Positions 1 through 7,612 of a DNA stretch of 39,364 nucleotides are shown in pieces. The notes beneath the pieces are model-generated. The model worked only from the letters and a program-made list of their open reading frames with translations, was not told where the DNA came from and did not search any database. The DNA is taken from positions 1 to 39,364 of the forward strand of contig CAURMH010000007.1 of the NCBI GenBank assembly GCA_963525745.1, read 5' to 3'. Position numbers and translations under genes: made by a program. The stretch comes from CAURMH01 sp963525745. GTDB taxonomy: Bacteria; Pseudomonadota; Gammaproteobacteria; Enterobacterales; Pasteurellaceae. The first letter of the stretch is position 1. Each line of letters begins with the position of its first letter.

Positions 1-88
1 TCGCCAAACGACCTAAAGTTTTACCTGTCGCATCTACTACATACCAGTCGCGTTTGACCGTTTCCGGTTTTGCTACAAAAGTTTTCAT
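1..88 (-). CDS. rplM: 50S ribosomal protein L13, 5' end only (cut by left edge)
   Basis: Only the first 29 codons are visible; the rest lies beyond the left edge. The translation begins MKTFVAKPETVKRDWYVVDA and continues with TGKTLGRLA, which matches the conserved N-terminus of bacterial L13. L13 is an early-assembling protein of the large ribosomal subunit. The start is the ATG complementary to 86-88, preceded by a weak GGTAA Shine-Dalgarno. In related bacteria rplM is followed by rpsI in one operon, so rpsI would be expected further left. A good sigma70 promoter and a roughly 125-nt leader lie upstream on the same strand. Confidence 0.95.
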   Translation of the reverse strand, partial: MKTFVAKPETVKRDWYVVDATGKTLGRLA

Positions 89-215
89 TAATTAATTACC
101 AAAAATGTGTTTGATACCCAGTGTTCTTACGAACACAACCATTAATCTAAATCACACCCCTTCGAGCGGATCTCGATAAAATAACGCACGATGGGAATTC
201 ATGCATTTACAGGGT
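89..215 (-). promoter_or_regulatory. rplM 5' leader, possible L13 autoregulatory element
   Basis: This is the transcribed leader predicted between the rplM promoter and its start codon. On the minus strand it contains a perfect 6-bp stem closed by a GTAA (GNRA-type) tetraloop at 121-136, GTGTTC-GTAA-GAACAC. Enterobacterial rplM leaders are known to mediate repression by L13. The hairpin is seen in the sequence; the autoregulatory role is inferred. No other gene is visible in the gap between rplM and metF. Confidence 0.45.
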
Positions 216-221
216 CGCTCT

Positions 222-250
222 ATTATACCCGTTTTTACCCGAAATGCGAA
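222..250 (-). promoter_or_regulatory. sigma70 promoter of rplM
   Basis: On the minus strand, -35 TTCGCA (245-250) and a perfect -10 TATAAT (222-227) are separated by 17 bp. This predicts a start near 215 and a leader of about 125 nt before rplM. A strong -10 is as expected for a ribosomal protein operon. Confidence 0.65.
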
Positions 251-335
251 CTTTTTATACGCAACCTTTAAAATATATCCGACTTATTCATTAATACCAT
301 TAATAAAATTCATATTTTTAATGAATCAATTGAAA

Positions 336-364
336 TTGACGCATATACATGCTTATCCTATTAT
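336..364 (+). promoter_or_regulatory. sigma70 promoter of metF
   Basis: -35 TTGACG (336-341) and -10 TATTAT (359-364) are separated by 17 bp, giving a start near 371 and about 35 nt of leader before the chosen metF start. No convincing tandem MetJ box (AGACGTCT-like) was seen next to it. Confidence 0.65.
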
Positions 365-405
365 GTACCGGCAATAAGTAGAACCCAATGATAGGAAAAT
401 ATACC

Positions 406-1293
406 ATGAGTTATGCCAAAGAAATCGATACGCTCAATCAACATGTCGCCGATATTAATAAAAAAATCAATGTGTCATTTGAATTTTTCCCGCCTAAAAA
501 TGAAAAAATAGAAAACATGCTGTGGGAATCCATTCACCGCCTCAAAGTATTAAAACCTAAATTTGTTTCCGTCACCTACGGCGCAAACTCGGGCGAACGC
601 GACCGCACTCACGGCATTGTCAAAGCCATTAAGCAGGAAACGGGCCTTGAAGCGGCACCGCATTTAACCGGTATTGATGCCACACCGGAAGAACTCAAAC
701 AAATCGCTAAAGACTATTGGGATAGCGGCATTCGCCATATCGTGGCGTTGCGCGGCGATGAGCCTAAAGGTTATGCGAAAAAACCTTTCTATGCCGCCGA
801 TCTTGTGGAACTCCTCCGCTCCGTTGCCGATTTTAACATCTCCGTCGCCGCTTATCCCGAAGTGCATCCTGAAGCGAAATCTGCTCAAGCGGACTTAATT
901 AACTTAAAACGCAAAATTGATGCCGGCGCAAATCACGTGATTACGCAGTTCTTCTTTGATATCGACAGTTATCTTCGCTTCCGTGATCGTTGTGCGTCTA
1001 TCGGCATTGATACCGAAATCGTACCGGGTATTTTACCGGTGACAAATTTTAAACAATTACAAAAAATGGCCTCGTTTACCAATGTAAAAATTCCGGCTTG
1101 GCTGGCCAAGGCGTATGAAGGGCTGGATGACGATCCGACGACACGAAACTTAGTGGCGGCAAGTGTCGCCATGGATATGGTGAAAATTCTCTCCCGCGAA
1201 GGCGTCAACGATTTTCATTTTTATACATTAAACCGCAGCGAACTCACCTACGCAATTTGCCACACCCTAGGCATTCGCCCCGATTTGGCGTAG
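406..1293 (+). CDS. metF: 5,10-methylenetetrahydrofolate reductase
   Basis: MetF reduces 5,10-methylene-THF to 5-methyl-THF with FAD and NADH in the cytosol, supplying the methyl group for methionine synthesis. The protein (295 aa from this start; E. coli 296) is a full-length TIM-barrel flavoprotein. Visible family motifs include NVSFEFFPPK near the N-terminus (the Glu is catalytic in E. coli MetF), VSVTYGANSGERDRTH, ALRGD, AAYPEVHPEAKS and ITQFFFD. I chose the ATG at 406 (MSYAKEIDTLNQ) because AGGA stands 9 nt upstream and the length matches homologues. An upstream in-frame ATG at 388 lacks a Shine-Dalgarno. It stands alone, with its own promoter and a USS-pair hairpin behind it. Confidence 0.96.
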   Translation: MSYAKEIDTLNQHVADINKKINVSFEFFPPKNEKIENMLWESIHRLKVLKPKFVSVTYGANSGERDRTHGIVKAIKQETGLEAAPHLTGIDATPEELKQIAKDYWDSGIRHIVALRGDEPKGYAKKPFYAADLVELLRSVADFNISVAAYPEVHPEAKSAQADLINLKRKIDAGANHVITQFFFDIDSYLRFRDRCASIGIDTEIVPGILPVTNFKQLQKMASFTNVKIPAWLAKAYEGLDDDPTTRNLVAASVAMDMVKILSREGVNDFHFYTLNRSELTYAICHTLGIRPDLA

Positions 1294-1328
1294 CCTCAAA
1301 TACTATAAATAAAATTTGTATAAATGAC

Positions 1329-1356
1329 AAAGTACGGTCAAATTTGACCGCACTTT
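1329..1356 (+). terminator. USS-pair hairpin downstream of metF
   Basis: Two 14-base arms, AAAGTACGGTCAAA (1329-1342) and TTTGACCGCACTTT (1343-1356), face each other with a single mismatch. The right arm holds an exact uptake-sequence core; the left arm has A in place of G. Inverted USS pairs commonly serve as intrinsic terminators in Pasteurellaceae. There is no strong T run, so termination efficiency is uncertain. Confidence 0.6.
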
Positions 1357-1486
1357 GCCTTTGCTTTAAAAATGATATTGCCATTTCAAACGGCATGAAG
1401 CCGGCTAAAAATACGCCGACAGTTTGCCAACCGCTTTGTAAGATCGGTGCAAAGCCTCTTTTCATGAGTTTCTCTATGAATAAAAA

Positions 1487-1515
1487 ATCACAGGGGCCTA
1501 ATTTAGGCGTATAAT
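1487..1515 (+). promoter_or_regulatory. probable promoter of gsp
   Basis: -35 ATCACA (1487-1492) and a perfect -10 TATAAT (1510-1515) are separated by 17 bp, predicting a start near 1522, about 27 nt before the gsp ATG. Confidence 0.5.
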
Positions 1516-1548
1516 TTTCCACCTTGATAAATTTACCGAATAATAATC

Positions 1549-3432
1549 ATGTCTAATTTTTCTCCTAATATTCCTACGCACGATCCTTTCGGCAGCTTGC
1601 TCGGTTATGCGCCCGGCGGAATCGCCATTTATTCGTCCGATTATGAGACGGCCGATAAACTTGAATTTTCCGACGATGCCGCGTTTCGAAGCTATTTGGG
1701 CGCTGAATATATGGGCTACAAATGGCAATGTGTAGAATTTGCCAGACGCTATTTATATCTAAATCACGGAATGGTGTTTACCGATGTCGGCATGGCGTAT
1801 GAAATTTTTTCGCTACGCTTCTTACGCCAGGTCGTCAACGATGCGCTGGTTCCTCTCCAAGCCTTCGCCAACGGCGGAAAGAAAAGACCTGAGGCGGGCG
1901 CTCTGTTAATTTGGGCGGAAGGCGGCGAATTTGAACATACCGGCCATGTGGCCATTATTACCGAAGTTTTTCACGATAAAATTCGTATCGCCGAGCAGAA
2001 TGTCATTCACTCGCGCCTACCAAGCGGTCAACAATGGACGCGGGAGTTAAAAATGACGACAAATGAAGGTTATTTACTGCATGATACTTTCGATAATACG
2101 CACATTCTCGGCTGGATGATTCAAACGGAAGATACGCAATACAGCCTGCCTCAACCGCGGCCCCAACCGGCGCTACTGCGCATTCACGCCGAACATTTAC
2201 CGAATAAAGGGCAATTTGTAGCAATGTGGTTAAATGAAGCAGATCCGTTTGAAAAATATTTTGTCACGGCAATGGGCGGTCATCGAGTCAGCCGAACCGA
2301 TCCTTATCGTTATTTCACGATTTCGGAAAGTGCAAAATATGAACTGATTCGGGCGACAAACGAATTGCATTTAATGTATCTGCACGCCACCGATTATGTT
2401 CTGAAAAATGACGACTTATTACAATACTTCAACATTCCGAAATTGCTTTGGCCGCGCCTGCGATTATCCTGGCAGAATCGCCGTCACCAAACGATTACGG
2501 GGCGGTTGGATTTTTGCATGGATGAACGAGGTTTAAAAGTTTATGAATATAATGCCGATTCCGCCTCTTGCCACGCCGAAACCGGCGCCATTTTAGGGCG
2601 TTGGGCGAGCGTCGGCGGCTTAACCGAAGGCGAAGATCCGGGGCTAGGATTGCGTAACGCCTTAACGGATTGCTGGAAGCACCGCGAACACGCGCCTTTG
2701 GTCCATATTTTGCAGGATCATGATTCGGAAGAAGACTATCATTCCATGTTTATGCAATCGGCATTAGAAAATGCCGGCATACGGACGAAAATAATTCACG
2801 GCACTCAAGGATTGCACTGGGATAAACGCGGGCGTTTAATCGACGATGATGAAAATCAAGTATTGAGCGTCTGGAAAACCTGGGCGTGGGAAACCATGCT
2901 TGAGCAGTTGCGCGAAGATGCGACCGGCAACGAAGTCGCGCCCCCGATTCGCACCGGTTATCCTGGCGATAAAGTACGTTTAATTGACGTATTATTGCGC
3001 CCTGAAGTGCTGGTTTATGAACCGTTATGGACGGCGATTCCGAGCAACAAAGCGATTTTACCCGTATTATGGCAACTCTTTCCGCACCATCGCTATTTAT
3101 TAGAAGCTCACTTTAGTTTAACGCCAAGCCTCATTGAAAAAGGCTACGCAAAGAAACCGATAGGCGGCCGACGCGGGGACAATGTCACGTTAATTGGAGA
3201 AGGAACGAATAAATTGGAAAAAACGCAAGGGCAATTCGGCACGCAGGAACAAGTTTATCAACAACTGTGGTGCTTACCGAAAGTTGAAGATCAATACGTT
3301 CAAATTTGTACTTTCACTGTCGGAGGCCACTACGGCGGCAGCTGTTTGCGCTCCGATCCGAGCCGAATTATTATCGGCAGCAGCGATATGCAACCGTTGC
3401 GCGTTCTAAACGATCGTGATTTTGTAAAATAA
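1549..3432 (+). CDS. gsp: bifunctional glutathionylspermidine synthetase/amidase
   Basis: The enzyme joins glutathione to spermidine using ATP (C-terminal synthetase) and hydrolyses the conjugate (N-terminal CHAP-type cysteine amidase). Length is 627 aa (E. coli 619). In the amidase half, YMGYKWQCVEFARR places the nucleophile at Cys61 and GGEFEHTGHVAI gives the partner His133; RIAEQN follows. In the ATP-grasp-like synthetase half, ITGRLDFCMDERG, VYEYNADSA, VWKTWAWE and LLRPEVLVYEPLW are conserved. Both halves look intact. The gene has its own promoter and is convergent with pepN. The start follows a weak ribosome site but aligns with the E. coli N-terminus. Confidence 0.95.
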   Translation: MSNFSPNIPTHDPFGSLLGYAPGGIAIYSSDYETADKLEFSDDAAFRSYLGAEYMGYKWQCVEFARRYLYLNHGMVFTDVGMAYEIFSLRFLRQVVNDALVPLQAFANGGKKRPEAGALLIWAEGGEFEHTGHVAIITEVFHDKIRIAEQNVIHSRLPSGQQWTRELKMTTNEGYLLHDTFDNTHILGWMIQTEDTQYSLPQPRPQPALLRIHAEHLPNKGQFVAMWLNEADPFEKYFVTAMGGHRVSRTDPYRYFTISESAKYELIRATNELHLMYLHATDYVLKNDDLLQYFNIPKLLWPRLRLSWQNRRHQTITGRLDFCMDERGLKVYEYNADSASCHAETGAILGRWASVGGLTEGEDPGLGLRNALTDCWKHREHAPLVHILQDHDSEEDYHSMFMQSALENAGIRTKIIHGTQGLHWDKRGRLIDDDENQVLSVWKTWAWETMLEQLREDATGNEVAPPIRTGYPGDKVRLIDVLLRPEVLVYEPLWTAIPSNKAILPVLWQLFPHHRYLLEAHFSLTPSLIEKGYAKKPIGGRRGDNVTLIGEGTNKLEKTQGQFGTQEQVYQQLWCLPKVEDQYVQICTFTVGGHYGGSCLRSDPSRIIIGSSDMQPLRVLNDRDFVK

Positions 3433-3440
3433 GCAAAAAA

Positions 3441-3497
3441 TTGACCGCACTTTGCGCCTTTCATGTTTCATGCTTCAGGCACTCAAAGTGCGGTCAA
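3441..3497. terminator. inverted USS pair between gsp and pepN (bidirectional terminator candidate)
   Basis: A perfect 14-bp stem pairs TTGACCGCACTTTG (3441-3454) with CAAAGTGCGGTCAA (3484-3497) around a 29-nt loop. A or T runs lie on the outer sides (AAAAAA before the left arm, ATAATTTT after the right arm). It sits between two convergent genes, so it can act in both directions. The long loop is unusual for an efficient intrinsic terminator. Confidence 0.6.
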
Positions 3498-3533
3498 TAA
3501 TTTTGCCGTTTTTAATGTTGACAATCGCGCTTA

Positions 3534-6155
3534 TCAACGTAGCGCCTTATCAATTTTTTCAAATAAATCTTTCGACAGATTTTCTGTTTGGCTTAATCGC
3601 TCTAACGCACGTTTCATCAGGGTTTGGCGCTGCGCATCAAAACGAGCGAAGCGAATGAGCGGCTCAATAAGACGCGCGGCGACCTGCGGATTCGTTTCAT
3701 TTAAACGAACCAAAATATCCGTTAAGAAGCGATAGCCTGCGCCGTCTATCGCATGAAACGCGTTCAGATTTTGATTCGCGAATGTGCCGATGAGTGCGCG
3801 AACGCGGTTTGGATTGCTAAAATTAAAACTTGGGTGATCCATGAGGCGCTGCACAATTTCCAATGCATTTTCATCCGGACGCATCGCCTGTAACGCAAAC
3901 CATTTATCCATCACTAAACCGTCGTGCCGCCATTTCGCTTCAAAATCGCTTAATAATCCGTCCCGACAATCCAAACCGGCTTTTGTCGCCATACTTAGCG
4001 CGGCCAATGTGTCGGTCATATTATTGGCATACGTGTAATGTTTTTGCACCAGATTATTGCCCATCGACGTATAAGCCAAATATTGCAGACAAAGGTTACG
4101 CATTGCACGCAGCGCGATATGCTCCCGCGTGATTTGATAATCATCTGAATGAATCTGGTTATAAATTTTCAAAAATTGATCTTTCAGCATTTCGGCAATA
4201 ATACGCATCATATAATCACGCGCCGCCGCTATACCTTCCGGATCAATAGTTTTGAAATTTTCCGCAAACTCGCTTTCTTTCGGTAAGGTTAAAATCAGCG
4301 TGGCCAGCTCAATATTTTGTTGATAATTCGTTAAAAGATCGGAAAGTGCGGTCAAAATATCGGAAGAAATCTCAAAATTTTCATTTTGCTGATAGTGCGT
4401 AACATTTTTGCGCAATTCCGCCATAAACAACATTTGTGCCGCATCCCAGCGAATAAATTCGTTATCGGCAAACTTTAATAACGTAATCAATTGAGTACGA
4501 TCATAGTCATAATCCAGTTTTACCGGCGCTGAAAAATCTTCCAGCAACGCCGGCACAGGGCGAGTGAAAATACCATGAAACTCAAACACTTGTGATTTGT
4601 CTTTCACGTCTAAAACCGGTCCGATCGGCTGCCCCTCATGTTGCAATGATTGTTTTATGCCGTTGGAATCATAAAGCGCCACTTTAAGCGGGATATGCAA
4701 ATTCACTTTTTCCATTTGATCCGCCGTTGTCGGCGTATTTTGTGACACTGTCATGCGATAAAGATGACGCTGTTCATCGTATTCATCGGTAATCGTTAAT
4801 TCGGGCGTGCCGGATTGGCTATACCAGCGGCGGAATTGCGTCAAATCAACACCGGAAGCCTGCTCCATGGCGACAACAAAATCTTCGCAGGTCGCCGCTT
4901 TGCCGTCATTGGCGGCAATATAAGCCCTCATCCCCGCCTGAAAACCTTGCTCACCTAATAATGTGTGCAGCATACGAATCACTTCGGCCCCTTTTTCATA
5001 TACCGTGACTGTATAAAAATTATTCATTTCAATCACTTTTTCAGGTCGAATAGGGTGGGACATCGGGCCGGCATCTTCCGCAAATTGAACCGCTCGCAAT
5101 AATTTCACCTGATTAATCCGATTTACTGCGCGAGAACCTAAATCCGAAGAAAATTCCTGATCCCGAAAAACTGTCAATCCTTCTTTTAAACTTAACTGAA
5201 ACCAATCACGGCAGGTCACCCGATTCCCCGTCCAATTGTGAAAATATTCATGGCCGATGACACTTTCGATATTCAAATAATCTTCATCGGTGGCCGTTTG
5301 TGGATTCGCCAAGACGAATTTGGAATTGAAAATATTAAGCCCTTTATTTTCCATCGCGCCCATGTTAAAGAAATCCACGGCCACAACCATGTAAATATCC
5401 AGATCATATTCCAAACCAAATCGTGTTTCATCCCAGCGCATCGCCTTTTTCAAGCTTTCCATCGCCCAATCGACACGATTTAGATTACCGCGATCGACAT
5501 ACAGCTCAAGAGCAACTTCCCGCCCGCTTTGCGTAATAAATTTATCATACAGGACATCAAAATCCCCGGCGACCAGCGCGAACAAATAACTCGGTTTCGG
5601 AAACGGATCCTGCCATTCGACCCAATGGCGATTATTCGCCAGTTCACCGCCGGCAACACGATTACCATTGGAAAGCAAATAAGGATAACGGGTTTTATCG
5701 GCAGTGATTCTGGTCGTATAACGGGCGAGTACATCAGGGCGATCTAACATATAGGTTATCTGACGAAAGCCTTCCGCTTCACATTGTGTACAAAGACAAT
5801 GCCCCGATTGATAAAGCCCCTGCAACGATGTATTTTCGGCGGGTTTTAAAATGGTCACGATTTCTAAGTGAAAATTGACCGCACTTCGTTCATTAAGTAC
5901 TCGGCTTAGATCCAACGTCAGGCCTTCACCGTCCTGCCGATATTGCGTAAAATCGAGTTCATTAAGTTTAATTGCGGCAAACTGAAAACCGTGTCCGTCC
6001 AAATGGAGTATCGTCGCCGACGGATTCAAACGCCGTAATGTCGTTTTGGCGGTCACGACGGTATGATTCGGTTCCAACTGAAAATCAAGAAAAATATCCG
6101 TTACGGTAAAATCAGGGGCTTTGTAGTCCTTTCTATACTTAGCTTTTGCGAGCAT
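3534..6155 (-). CDS. pepN: aminopeptidase N (M1 family zinc metallopeptidase)
   Basis: PepN removes N-terminal residues from peptides in the cytosol and is a major housekeeping aminopeptidase. From this start it is 873 aa (E. coli 870). The exopeptidase signature GAMEN is at residues 266-270, the zinc site HEYFH at 302-306 and the third zinc ligand Glu in LSLKEGLTVFRDQEF at 325, all with E. coli-like spacing. The frame stays open 66 nt further upstream, but the ATG complementary to 6153-6155 (MLAKAKYRKDYKAPDF) aligns with homologues and has GGA upstream. Two USS cores lie inside the gene, encoding LTALSD and RSAVNF. It converges on gsp. Confidence 0.96.
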   Translation of the reverse strand: MLAKAKYRKDYKAPDFTVTDIFLDFQLEPNHTVVTAKTTLRRLNPSATILHLDGHGFQFAAIKLNELDFTQYRQDGEGLTLDLSRVLNERSAVNFHLEIVTILKPAENTSLQGLYQSGHCLCTQCEAEGFRQITYMLDRPDVLARYTTRITADKTRYPYLLSNGNRVAGGELANNRHWVEWQDPFPKPSYLFALVAGDFDVLYDKFITQSGREVALELYVDRGNLNRVDWAMESLKKAMRWDETRFGLEYDLDIYMVVAVDFFNMGAMENKGLNIFNSKFVLANPQTATDEDYLNIESVIGHEYFHNWTGNRVTCRDWFQLSLKEGLTVFRDQEFSSDLGSRAVNRINQVKLLRAVQFAEDAGPMSHPIRPEKVIEMNNFYTVTVYEKGAEVIRMLHTLLGEQGFQAGMRAYIAANDGKAATCEDFVVAMEQASGVDLTQFRRWYSQSGTPELTITDEYDEQRHLYRMTVSQNTPTTADQMEKVNLHIPLKVALYDSNGIKQSLQHEGQPIGPVLDVKDKSQVFEFHGIFTRPVPALLEDFSAPVKLDYDYDRTQLITLLKFADNEFIRWDAAQMLFMAELRKNVTHYQQNENFEISSDILTALSDLLTNYQQNIELATLILTLPKESEFAENFKTIDPEGIAAARDYMMRIIAEMLKDQFLKIYNQIHSDDYQITREHIALRAMRNLCLQYLAYTSMGNNLVQKHYTYANNMTDTLAALSMATKAGLDCRDGLLSDFEAKWRHDGLVMDKWFALQAMRPDENALEIVQRLMDHPSFNFSNPNRVRALIGTFANQNLNAFHAIDGAGYRFLTDILVRLNETNPQVAARLIEPLIRFARFDAQRQTLMKRALERLSQTENLSKDLFEKIDKALR

Positions 6156-6296
6156 AAAACATCCATAATAAAAAGAGAAAATAATGTACAATAATATAGC
6201 ACTTTTGCTTAAATATGCCATTTAGAAATTTATTTTTCTCGCCCCAAAAACAAGATACCGCAAAATCGAAATAAAAAATCTACCCCAAATTTTTTA

Positions 6297-6325
6297 TTGT
6301 CCTGAGTCACATAAATAAGGATAAT
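6297..6325 (+). promoter_or_regulatory. promoter of the rnf-nth operon
   Basis: -35 TTGTCC (6297-6302) and -10 GATAAT (6320-6325) are separated by 17 bp, about 30 nt before the rnfA ATG. No convincing FNR or SoxR site was seen. The rnfA ATG lacks a clear Shine-Dalgarno. Confidence 0.5.
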
Positions 6326-6354
6326 ATGCGCCCTAAATTAACAAATATACAATT

Positions 6355-6933
6355 ATGACAGATTACCTTCTACTTATCATTAGTACCGCATTAATCAATA
6401 ACTTCGTTTTAGTGAAGTTTTTAGGATTGTGCCCGTTTATGGGGGTTTCCAAAAAAATTGAAACCGCCATCGGCATGGGGCTGGCGACAATGTTCGTTTT
6501 AACGGTCGCCTCGCTTTGTTCCTATCTTGTCGATACGTATTTGCTCAAATCTTTTAATGCGACCTTTCTACGAACACTACTTTTTATTCTCGTCATTGCC
6601 GTAGTTGTGCAATTTACCGAAATGGTGATGAATAAAACCAGTCCGACGCTGTATCGGCTGCTCGGTATTTTTCTGCCGCTAATCACCACAAACTGCGCCG
6701 TTTTAGGAGTTGCGCTACTCAACATCAACCTTGCTCATAATTTAACCGAATCTGTCGTTTACGGATTTGGCGCCTCGCTTGGCTTTGCCTTAGTACTCGT
6801 TTTATTCGCTGCTTTGCGCGAACGTTTAGCTGCGGCCGGCGTGCCGACAATTTTTCGTGGTTCACCGATTGCGTTAATTACGGCGGGATTGATGTCACTT
6901 GCTTTTATGGGTTTTACAGGACTGGTCAAATGA
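6355..6933 (+). CDS. rnfA: Rnf electron-transport complex subunit A
   Basis: RnfA is an integral membrane subunit of the Rnf (Rsx) complex, which couples electron transfer between NADH and ferredoxin to ion movement across the inner membrane; in E. coli it also keeps SoxR reduced. The 192-aa protein has six likely membrane helices and the conserved stretches NNFVLVKFLGLCPFMGVS and LITTNCAVLG. Each carries a cysteine expected to bind the shared membrane [2Fe-2S] cluster with RnfE. It is the first gene of the operon. Its TGA stop overlaps the ATG of a small ORF (ATGA), and no clear Shine-Dalgarno precedes its own start. Confidence 0.95.
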   Translation: MTDYLLLIISTALINNFVLVKFLGLCPFMGVSKKIETAIGMGLATMFVLTVASLCSYLVDTYLLKSFNATFLRTLLFILVIAVVVQFTEMVMNKTSPTLYRLLGIFLPLITTNCAVLGVALLNINLAHNLTESVVYGFGASLGFALVLVLFAALRERLAAAGVPTIFRGSPIALITAGLMSLAFMGFTGLVK

Positions 6934-7019
6934 TTTTTTATATTTTAATGGCAATCACCGTATTAGTTTTATTTATCGGACTTTTTTGGGGTATTGCCGG
7001 CTCGAATAACAAAGACTAA
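6930..7019 (+). CDS. 29-aa single-helix membrane peptide between rnfA and rnfB (hypothetical)
   Basis: A 29-codon ORF fills the whole gap between rnfA and rnfB. Its ATG overlaps the rnfA stop as ATGA (6930-6933), and its TAA overlaps the rnfB ATG as TAATG (7017-7021). This is the classic arrangement for translational coupling on both sides. The peptide starts MIFYILMAITV, runs on as a hydrophobic helix of about 22 residues, and ends in the polar tail GSNNKD. That gives the shape of small accessory subunits such as CydX or KdpF. E. coli, as I recall it, has no equivalent gene here. I do not recognise a family. A spacer without function is possible, but a chance ORF would not be expected to be this hydrophobic and to join both neighbours so exactly. 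Confidence 0.6.
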   Translation: MIFYILMAITVLVLFIGLFWGIAGSNNKD

Positions 7020-7612
7020 TGATGGTTTTAATTCTAATCGGTTTCCTTGCACTTATTTTTGGCGCGTTGCTTGGTTTTGCATCAATAAAACTCAAAGTTG
7101 AAACCGATCCTATTGTTAATAAAATTGATGCATTATTACCACAAAGCCAATGCGGGCAATGCGGCTACCCCGGTTGTCGTCCGTATGCCGAAGCAATTGC
7201 AAATGGTGATAGTATCACCAAATGTGTCCCCGGTGGGCGACAAACTGTGATAAAAATCGCCGAACTGCTTGGCGTCGATGTACCTGCGCAAGAAGAAGTT
7301 TCCGAACAACCTGTTGATAAAGTCGCCTTTATTGATGAAAATATGTGTATCGGCTGCACAAAATGCATCCAAGCCTGCCCCGTCGACGCCATTATCGGCA
7401 CGAACAAAGCCATGCATACCATCATTGCCGATATTTGCACGGGCTGCGAACTGTGCGTTGCACCTTGTCCGACAAATTGTATTTCAATGATAGAAGTAAA
7501 AAAGGATATTGATCACTGGGATTGGCAATTTAATCCGGAGCAAATCATTCCCGTCGTTAATCTTCCGCCCGAACAACAAAAGCCGCAACCGATCGGAGGC
7601 GACAATGTATGA
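7019..7612 (+). CDS. rnfB: Rnf electron-transport complex subunit B (ferredoxin-type)
   Basis: RnfB carries electrons through several Fe-S clusters on the cytoplasmic side of the Rnf complex. The 197-aa protein has an N-terminal membrane anchor (about residues 2-22) and a four-cysteine cluster site SQCGQCGYPGC (Cys45, 48, 53) with Cys69. Two [4Fe-4S] ferredoxin motifs follow, CIGCTKCIQACP and CTGCELCVAPCP. All expected cysteines are present. The ATG at 7019 overlaps the stop of the preceding small ORF (TAATG) and has no Shine-Dalgarno of its own, so translation probably depends on reinitiation. The next ATG codon (7022) is also possible. Confidence 0.95.
   Translation: MMVLILIGFLALIFGALLGFASIKLKVETDPIVNKIDALLPQSQCGQCGYPGCRPYAEAIANGDSITKCVPGGRQTVIKIAELLGVDVPAQEEVSEQPVDKVAFIDENMCIGCTKCIQACPVDAIIGTNKAMHTIIADICTGCELCVAPCPTNCISMIEVKKDIDHWDWQFNPEQIIPVVNLPPEQQKPQPIGGDNV

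Noticed and set aside
1415..1423. GCCGACAGT, as at the end of the FMN riboswitch
   Set aside because: The remaining conserved riboswitch elements are absent and the downstream gene (gsp) is unrelated to riboflavin.
1244..1522. 92-codon minus-strand ORF (and an 85-codon plus-strand one) covering the metF-gsp gap
   Set aside because: It runs through the USS hairpin and back into the 3' end of metF and has no recognisable family. The two frames cannot both be real. A protein starting at the internal ATG near 1464 cannot be excluded, but nothing supports it.
7509..7604. Earlier in-frame start for rnfC within rnfB
   Set aside because: GGAGG at 7595-7599 and the family N-terminus place the start at 7605.
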